Assembly: GCA_902795725.1 (NCBI GenBank)
Contig: CADBLY010000086.1
Coordinates: forward strand, 1 to 18,476
Length of the DNA: 18,476 bases
Direction: 5' to 3'
Source of the DNA: an uncultured Erysipelotrichaceae bacterium
GTDB lineage: Bacteria; Bacillota_I; Bacilli_A; RF39; UBA660
Shown here one piece after another: positions 14,106 to 18,476 of the stretch (position 1 is its first letter; each line of letters starts with the position of its first letter). Both the position numbers and the translations under genes were made by a program. Below the pieces are notes generated by a model. It ran no database searches, was not told the origin of the DNA, and was given only the letters and a program-made list of their open reading frames with translations.

Positions 14106-14618
14106 CTATATTCCACCTATTTTGTTGAATGGGAATATTCTAAACACAGCTTTACCAACTATTTCATTCTTTTTGATAAATCCAACTCTTTTATCACGAC
14201 TGTCAAGAGATACATTTCGATTATCTCCCATAACAAAATAGTATCCTTCTGGTATTTTTTTTGTATTATATATCTCTTCAATGCTAAATCTATCCGTAAT
14301 ACTAGAAAACTGATCTTTTACAATTTTACCATTAACATACAATTTGTCATGTTTATATTCAATTATTTCTCCTGGTAGTCCAATTATTCTTTTGACCAAT
14401 CTTTCTTTGGAACCATCTATTTTAGTTTTAACAATCACAATATCCATACGTTTATAATTTTTGTCAATTTTTTCTAATATTAATAACTGACCATTTTTTA
14501 AAGTTGGATCCATTGATGGTCCATCTACTACTACTGGAGTAGCTATAAATGTTCTAAATAATACTACACATATAACAATAATTATATATGGTATTAACTC
14601 TTTAACAATTCTTTTCAT
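14106..14618 (-). CDS. lepB: Signal peptidase I
   Basis: 170 residues, the compact Gram-positive form. One membrane anchor (about 9-25, IPYIIIVICVVLFRTF) precedes the catalytic region. The nucleophile is Ser35 in DGPSMDPTL, the general base is Lys76 in RLVKRIIGLPGE, and box E is GDNRNVSLDSRDKRVG. The enzyme removes signal peptides of exported proteins at the outer face of the membrane; likely clients in this window include the Cys-rich secreted protein. Ribosome-binding site TTAGGTGAT, short spacing. It follows rplS across a GC-rich hairpin. Confidence 0.96.
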   Translation of the reverse strand: MKRIVKELIPYIIIVICVVLFRTFIATPVVVDGPSMDPTLKNGQLLILEKIDKNYKRMDIVIVKTKIDGSKERLVKRIIGLPGEIIEYKHDKLYVNGKIVKDQFSSITDRFSIEEIYNTKKIPEGYYFVMGDNRNVSLDSRDKRVGFIKKNEIVGKAVFRIFPFNKIGGI

Positions 14619-14630
14619 GCATCACCTAAC

Positions 14631-14651
14631 AAAATAGGGCTTAACAGCCCT
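14631..14651 (-). terminator. Hairpin between rplS and lepB, likely attenuator
   Basis: AGGGCT/AGCCCT (perfect 6 bp, 4-nt loop) is followed by ATTTTGTT. It lies 9 nt after the rplS stop. The U-run is imperfect, so partial termination is more likely than a full stop; no promoter for lepB is evident after it. Confidence 0.6.
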
Positions 14652-14660
14652 AAATATTAA

Positions 14661-15029
14661 TTAATTTTCTTTTTTATTGGCTCTTTCCTTAATCTTAGGA
14701 GTTTTCTTTAAATTTCTAATATAATTTAATTTAGCTCTTCTTACTTTACCAAGTCTTACCACTTCAATTGAATCAATACGTGGTGAATTAACAGGTAAAG
14801 TTTTTTCTGTACCAACATTACCTGAAACTTTTCTTACGGTAAATGTTTTACTAACTCCTGATCCTTTAATAGCCATTACAAGACCTTCATAAACTTGAAT
14901 TCTTGTTTTGATATTTCCTCTTGAATCTTTTTCATCAATTTTAAGATTTACTTTAACAGTATCTCCTACTCTAAATTCAGGAATATCAGTTCTAATTTGT
15001 TTTTTAGTTATTTTATCTACTAAATTCAT
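14661..15029 (-). CDS. rplS: 50S ribosomal protein L19
   Basis: 122 residues from the ATG at 15029. Motifs are RTDIPEFRVGDTVKVNLKI, FTVRKVSGNVGTEKTLPVNS and the basic end VVRLGKVRRAKLNYIRNL. L19 lies at the 30S-50S interface and helps form bridges. A GTG three codons upstream is only 2 nt from the AAAGGA ribosome-binding site, so the ATG, 12 nt away, is preferred although the spacing is a little long. Its own promoter and leader lie at 15030..15119, after tig. Confidence 0.97.
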   Translation of the reverse strand: MNLVDKITKKQIRTDIPEFRVGDTVKVNLKIDEKDSRGNIKTRIQVYEGLVMAIKGSGVSKTFTVRKVSGNVGTEKTLPVNSPRIDSIEVVRLGKVRRAKLNYIRNLKKTPKIKERANKKEN

Positions 15030-15037
15030 GGGTGTCA

Positions 15038-15086
15038 CTATCCTTTCTATAAATTATGATCATGACTTTCATCAGCGGATCACGCT
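15038..15086 (-). promoter_or_regulatory. Candidate rplS leader structure
   Basis: The leader starts with AGCG/CGCT (loop TGATC, 15086..15074) at the predicted +1, followed by ATGAAAGTCAT and GATCA. TGATC in the first loop can pair with the later GATCA, giving a rival stem or pseudoknot. Firmicutes rplS genes carry an L19 leader RNA (Rfam L19_leader); I infer identity from position only. Confidence 0.45.
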
Positions 15087-15090
15087 ATTA

Positions 15091-15119
15091 ATAATATCAT
15101 ATATTTTAAATATATGCAA
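15091..15119 (-). promoter_or_regulatory. Promoter for rplS-lepB-trxA
   Basis: TTGCAT (15119..15114), 17 bp, TATTAT (15096..15091), with TGA directly before the -10. It starts 4 nt after the tig stop codon. Predicted +1 is 15085 or 15086. Confidence 0.8.
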
Positions 15120-15123
15120 ATCT

Positions 15124-16368
15124 TTATTTAATCATTTCAAAAACTTTTCTTATTTGTAGGTCATATCTTATGTATTCTAAGTCATTGCCATAATCTTTTT
15201 TTACTTCTTCTTTAGTCATATTATATTTTTTAGCTAATTCATCGATGCGATTTTCTATTTCTTCATCAGTTACTTTAATTTTTTCTTTTTTGATAATTTC
15301 ATCAAGTATTAATCTAGTTTTTACCCTTTTTAAAGCTTCTTCTTTATATTGTTCCATAAGTTTAGATTCATTAGATCCTGTCATTTGATAAAATTGTTCA
15401 ATACTAATTCCTTGATAAGCAATATGATCAGCAAATTGGTGCACCATCCTGTGAGCTTCATCGTGTACCATAACTTCAGGAATTTCAACTTCGGTTGTTT
15501 CAGCAATTTTAGCTAAAACATCATCAGTATACTTATTATCTACTTCTACTTCTTTACGAGCTTTAATATTTTCTTTCACTTGAGCTTCTAATGATTCTTT
15601 AGAATCAATACCTTCATAACCTAAATCTTCAAAGAAGTCTTTATCTAATTCTGGTAATTTAACTTCTTTTACTTCATTAACTTTAACTTTAAAAACAACT
15701 GGTTTACCTTTTAAATCTTCAGCTTGATAATCATCTGGGAAGGTAACATTAATATCTTTTTCTTCTCCAGCACTCATACCAATAATTTGATCTTCAAAGC
15801 CTGGAATAAATGTGTTTGATCCTATTTCTAAAGAATAATTTTCACCTTTTCCACCATCAAAGGCTTTTCCATCTTTAAATCCTTCAAAATCAATTACAGC
15901 TATATCTCCTTTTTGTACACTACCATCTTTTACAATATTTTCTTTGTACTGTTCTCTCATAGAATTAATAGTTTCTTCTATTTCTTTTTTAGATACGGTT
16001 ACTTTATCTTTTTTTATTCCTAGATCTTTATATTTTCCTAATTTTATTTCTGGTCTTAAGGTAAGTTCAAAGACAAATTCGATGTGATTTTCATCAATAG
16101 TACCAAGATGCATTTCAGGTTGTGCGACAACATCTAACTCTTTTGCTTGTTCTATCATTTTGTTAATCGCACTGGTTGAACATATTTGAGATGCTTCATC
16201 ATATAGATATTCAATACCATAATTTTTCATGAAGATATTTTTAGGCACTTTCCCTTTTCTAAAACCATCTACTTTGATATTTTTAATTACTTTATCAAAA
16301 GCTTTATCTAAGGCATCTTTCCATTCTTTACCTTCTATGATAATTTTAATTTCTTTTTCATTTTTCAT
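15124..16368 (-). CDS. tig: Trigger factor
   Basis: 414 residues. The ribosome-docking signature GFRKGK lies at 35-40, about eight residues nearer the N-terminus than in E. coli, so the first strand of the binding domain is short; the start is firm because GGAGGA lies 7 nt before the ATG. The FKBP-type prolyl isomerase domain spans about 150-240 (KGDIAVIDFEGFKDGKAFDGG, NTFIPGFEDQIIGM), and the rest is the helical chaperone domain. Trigger factor binds L23 at the tunnel exit and shields nascent chains. It has its own promoter at 16392..16420 directly behind rpe. Confidence 0.97.
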   Translation of the reverse strand: MKNEKEIKIIIEGKEWKDALDKAFDKVIKNIKVDGFRKGKVPKNIFMKNYGIEYLYDEASQICSTSAINKMIEQAKELDVVAQPEMHLGTIDENHIEFVFELTLRPEIKLGKYKDLGIKKDKVTVSKKEIEETINSMREQYKENIVKDGSVQKGDIAVIDFEGFKDGKAFDGGKGENYSLEIGSNTFIPGFEDQIIGMSAGEEKDINVTFPDDYQAEDLKGKPVVFKVKVNEVKEVKLPELDKDFFEDLGYEGIDSKESLEAQVKENIKARKEVEVDNKYTDDVLAKIAETTEVEIPEVMVHDEAHRMVHQFADHIAYQGISIEQFYQMTGSNESKLMEQYKEEALKRVKTRLILDEIIKKEKIKVTDEEIENRIDELAKKYNMTKEEVKKDYGNDLEYIRYDLQIRKVFEMIK

Positions 16369-16391
16369 AATATTCCTCCAAACTTCTTAAT

Positions 16392-16420
16392 AGTATATAC
16401 TAATATTTTAAATTAATCAA
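16392..16420 (-). promoter_or_regulatory. Promoter for tig
   Basis: TTGATT (16420..16415), 17 bp, TATACT (16397..16392). No TGn element. The -35 starts 2 nt after the rpe stop codon. Predicted +1 is about 16385, giving a short leader that includes GGAGGA. Confidence 0.75.
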
Positions 16421-16421
16421 G

Positions 16422-17048
16422 CTAATTTCTTAATTTATCAATTCTTTTTTGGTAATCATCACTACTAGTTATATAATTACCTGATACTAATATATCAGCA
16501 TTACACATAGAAGCATTAATATCATTAATACCTCCATCTACTTCAATTAAATAGTTTAAATCATTTTGTTTTCTTAAATTTCTCAAATGATTTATTTTAG
16601 GTATAGCACTATCTAAAAATGTTTGACCCCCAAATCCTGGTTCTACACTCATAACAAGTATTAAATCAATATCAATAAGATATGGTAATAAACTAGACAC
16701 ACTAGTATTAGGTTTAATACTAACTCCACATTTAATACCTTTACTTTTAATATATTTAATATCATCCATGATATTATCACTAGCCTCATAATGGATAGTT
16801 ATAATCTCTGGTTTTAATTCAGAATATTTATCCACATAAAATTTAATATCTTTAACCATTAAATGAACATCTAATTTTTTATTACTTTTTAATAGAATAT
16901 CTTGAATACTATCTATATTTATAGTCTTATTAGACACAAATATTCCATCCATAACATCAACATGGATATAATCACAATTAGTATTATTTAATTTGTTTAT
17001 AACATTTTCTAAATTATCTATAACAGATAAATAAGATACGGATATCAT
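16422..17048 (-). CDS. rpe: Ribulose-phosphate 3-epimerase
   Basis: About 208 residues, slightly shorter than usual (215-225). The TIM-barrel metal-site motifs are present: HVDVMDG at 29-35, DVHLMV at 61-66, VMSVEPGFGGQ at 133-143 and IEVDGGI near 170. It interconverts ribulose-5-phosphate and xylulose-5-phosphate in the pentose phosphate pathway. The N-terminus is divergent: SYLSVID stands where most family members have PSILSADF, and the phosphate-site end reads SGNYIT. All four expected metal ligands (His, Asp, His, Asp) look intact, so the enzyme is probably active. Its ATG directly follows the stop of the prepilin-like gene (TAAATG); no strong ribosome-binding site is seen, which fits coupling. 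rsgA-rpe order is as in Bacillus except for the insert. Confidence 0.88.
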   Translation of the reverse strand: MISVSYLSVIDNLENVINKLNNTNCDYIHVDVMDGIFVSNKTINIDSIQDILLKSNKKLDVHLMVKDIKFYVDKYSELKPEIITIHYEASDNIMDDIKYIKSKGIKCGVSIKPNTSVSSLLPYLIDIDLILVMSVEPGFGGQTFLDSAIPKINHLRNLRKQNDLNYLIEVDGGINDINASMCNADILVSGNYITSSDDYQKRIDKLRN

Positions 17049-18101
17049 TTAATCACTACTTTCTATGGCTGATTTTTTAACGTTAATTACAGGACGAAGA
17101 CAAACATCAATAATAAATTTTGTCCTACCAGCTGGATATGAATGAAATTGTTGCCATGCTATATACCAACCATTATATTCATTGTTATCTGGGTCATATA
17201 TCCAATGCTGTGTATGTGGACCCCCTAGCCAATCATCATTTACATCAGATCTACTTTTTTTTGCATCATAATATTCATTATACGATATAATTCTAGCTTT
17301 ATAGCCTTTAATCATTTCTAATTCATTATTTTTAAACTTATCATCTGCCCAATTATCCACTACATATTTAATATCAGAATCATCATAGCTACTCTTGCAG
17401 TTATATTTATATTTACCATTTACATACCCACATTCTTCACTGGAATAATATGCTAATCCCCCTATTCCCGTAGATACTAATTCATTATTCGAATTTAAAT
17501 ATTTTATTTCAAATGCTTCACCAATTGAATTCTCTGTAAATCTATTAACATGGTTATCTTCTGTTCCGGATTTACCATATATATTTACTTCTTCCACTGT
17601 TAATGGATTTTCTTTAATAGCGACTAAATAGTTATCATCAAATCCTTTATCAGATATTACATAATAATGTTCATTATTAACAATAATTTCACTTCCTACA
17701 TCATATACAATGTATTTTGTCTTACTTATTAATCCATTTTCATATATAAAGGTTTGTTCACTATTAACAGAACCAAAAACAAAACATCCTTCTAATTTTA
17801 TTGATCCATTACTATTTACGGTTAATTTATCACATGTTACTGCTTGCTCACTGTAATCAATTAAACTATTTATGGTTGCTAAAGTAATTGAACTATAATC
17901 AGCAGTTGGTTCAGTTAATAAGTACCTACCCACTGCATTTTCTACTGCTCTTCCATAATTTTCTATACTTCTTTTATATGAGTTTTCTTTCGCATTTTTT
18001 ACTATTTTTATAGTAATAGGTATAGTTATTAAAGTAAGTATAGCTAGTACTAATAATACTGCTAATAATTCTATAAGGGTAAATCCTTTTTTATTCTTCA
18101 T
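17049..18101 (-). CDS. Type IV prepilin-like protein with large C-terminal domain
   Basis: 350 residues. The class III signal reads KKGFTLIELLAVLLVLAIL: cleavage would fall between Gly6 and Phe7, and Glu is residue 5 of the mature form, as needed for pilin assembly and methylation. A hydrophobic helix follows to about 35. The large C-terminal part is hydrophilic, with Cys pairs (CDKLTVNSNGSIKLEGC, ECGYVNGKYKYNC) and an end LRPVINVKKSAI, known to me from surface proteins of gut Firmicutes. The size suggests a minor pilin or a pilin-anchored surface protein, perhaps sugar or peptide binding (inference). It overlaps rsgA by 11 nt and abuts rpe, with AGGAG as ribosome-binding site. No pilus assembly genes lie in the window. 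Confidence 0.8.
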   Translation of the reverse strand: MKNKKGFTLIELLAVLLVLAILTLITIPITIKIVKNAKENSYKRSIENYGRAVENAVGRYLLTEPTADYSSITLATINSLIDYSEQAVTCDKLTVNSNGSIKLEGCFVFGSVNSEQTFIYENGLISKTKYIVYDVGSEIIVNNEHYYVISDKGFDDNYLVAIKENPLTVEEVNIYGKSGTEDNHVNRFTENSIGEAFEIKYLNSNNELVSTGIGGLAYYSSEECGYVNGKYKYNCKSSYDDSDIKYVVDNWADDKFKNNELEMIKGYKARIISYNEYYDAKKSRSDVNDDWLGGPHTQHWIYDPDNNEYNGWYIAWQQFHSYPAGRTKFIIDVCLRPVINVKKSAIESSD

Positions 18102-18476
18102 TTTTTACTCCTAAGAATTTTAAATAATTATTATATCGACTTGCTAGAATATTTTTGCCTACTTGTCTTTTTACTTCACAATTTTCTTCTTTTATATGCA
18201 TACAGTCTTTGTATTCACAAGCATTTCGATATTTATTAAACTCAATAAAATTATCTCTAATATCGCTCTTGCTCATTTCATTAAAATCGATTTTAGAGAA
18301 TCCTGGGGTATCGGCTATCAATCCATCTAATAGTCCTATTAATTCAACATGGCGAGTTGTATGACGACCCCTACCTAAGGCAACAGAAACTTCTCCAGTT
18401 TGCAAATTTAAGGTATGATCTAATTTATTTAATAAGGTGCTTTTACCTGCTCCGCTTTGTCCTACAAAGACAGTTA
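18091..18476 (-). CDS. rsgA: Ribosome small subunit-dependent GTPase A, C-terminal part
   Basis: The last 128 or so codons are present; the 5' end is outside the window. The circularly permuted GTPase motifs appear as G1 VGQSGAGKSTLLNKL (right at the edge), switch GRGRHTTRHVEL and G3 DTPGFSKI, followed by the zinc-binding Cys set CEYKDCMHIKEENC. RsgA helps the late maturation of the 30S subunit and leaves in a GTP-dependent step. The apparent start at 18405 is not real, since the frame stays open to the edge. It reads directly into the prepilin gene with an 11-nt overlap. Confidence 0.95.
   Translation of the reverse strand, partial: TVFVGQSGAGKSTLLNKLDHTLNLQTGEVSVALGRGRHTTRHVELIGLLDGLIADTPGFSKIDFNEMSKSDIRDNFIEFNKYRNACEYKDCMHIKEENCEVKRQVGKNILASRYNNYLKFLGVKNEE

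Noticed and set aside
439..18364. Plus-strand open frames of 65-114 codons, such as 439..693, 841..1185, 6455..6706, 9009..9296 and 13275..13499
   Set aside because: Each lies opposite a well-identified minus-strand gene, lacks recognisable domains, and has no plausible promoter or ribosome-binding site in context. They are shadows of the real genes.
1..18476. Mycoplasma-type code with UGA as Trp
   Set aside because: UGA ends rsmC, pduL and the YrrN-like gene at the right place, two of them in ATGA overlaps, and Trp residues at conserved sites such as WCGPCK use TGG.

Overview
This AT-rich window carries 21 genes or gene remnants, all on the minus strand, and almost all belong to core information processing. 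Gene content and order are those of a low-GC Firmicutes-type bacterium: secE-nusG, rplK-rplA, rplJ-rplL, rsmC (ybxB)-rpoB-rpoC, yrrN/yrrO-greA and rsgA-rpe. UGA acts as a stop in rsmC, pduL and the first U32 gene, so this is not a code-4 mycoplasma. Strong AT bias, very compact spacing, prepilin-like and Cys-rich secreted proteins and a Mollicutes-like RpoB rifampicin pocket suggest a host-associated Bacilli lineage near the Erysipelotrichales/RF39/Mycoplasmatota border. That placement is inference.

Layout in transcription order (right to left). (1) 18476-16422: rsgA (5' end outside the window), an inserted type IV prepilin-like gene, rpe. (2) 16420-13764: tig, rplS, lepB, trxA, closed by a terminator directly after trxA. 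(3) 13749-12276: pduL (phosphotransacylase) coupled to a VirB2/TrbC-pilin-like secreted membrane protein. (4) 12275-9663: two U32-family proteins (TrhP/YrrN-YrrO-like tRNA hydroxylation) and greA. (5) 9650-8861: secE, nusG. (6) 8840-7527: rplK and rplA, each preceded by an L1-type mRNA binding motif. (7) 7524-4016: an L10 leader with terminator/antiterminator, rplJ, rplL, then an unusual insert (two related small lipoproteins and a decayed ORF6N gene), then rsmC. (8) 4019-1: rpoB and the start of rpoC.

Nine promoters can be read directly. All have a 17-bp spacer, seven have an extended -10 (TGn), and most have the -35 box within a few bases of, or inside, the 3' end of the preceding gene. Several transcripts would begin with a stem-loop at or within a few bases of +1. 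In front of the U32 genes the terminator sits on top of the start site, so read-through RNA should terminate while RNA made by the local promoter lacks most of the 5' arm.

I saw no CRISPR array, insertion sequence, tRNA or rRNA gene. The least ordinary parts are the surface-protein inserts inside conserved operons, the ORF6N remnant, the natural H526N-type change in RpoB, the doubled L1 operator and the terminator-on-promoter arrangement. No clearly new multi-gene system is visible.
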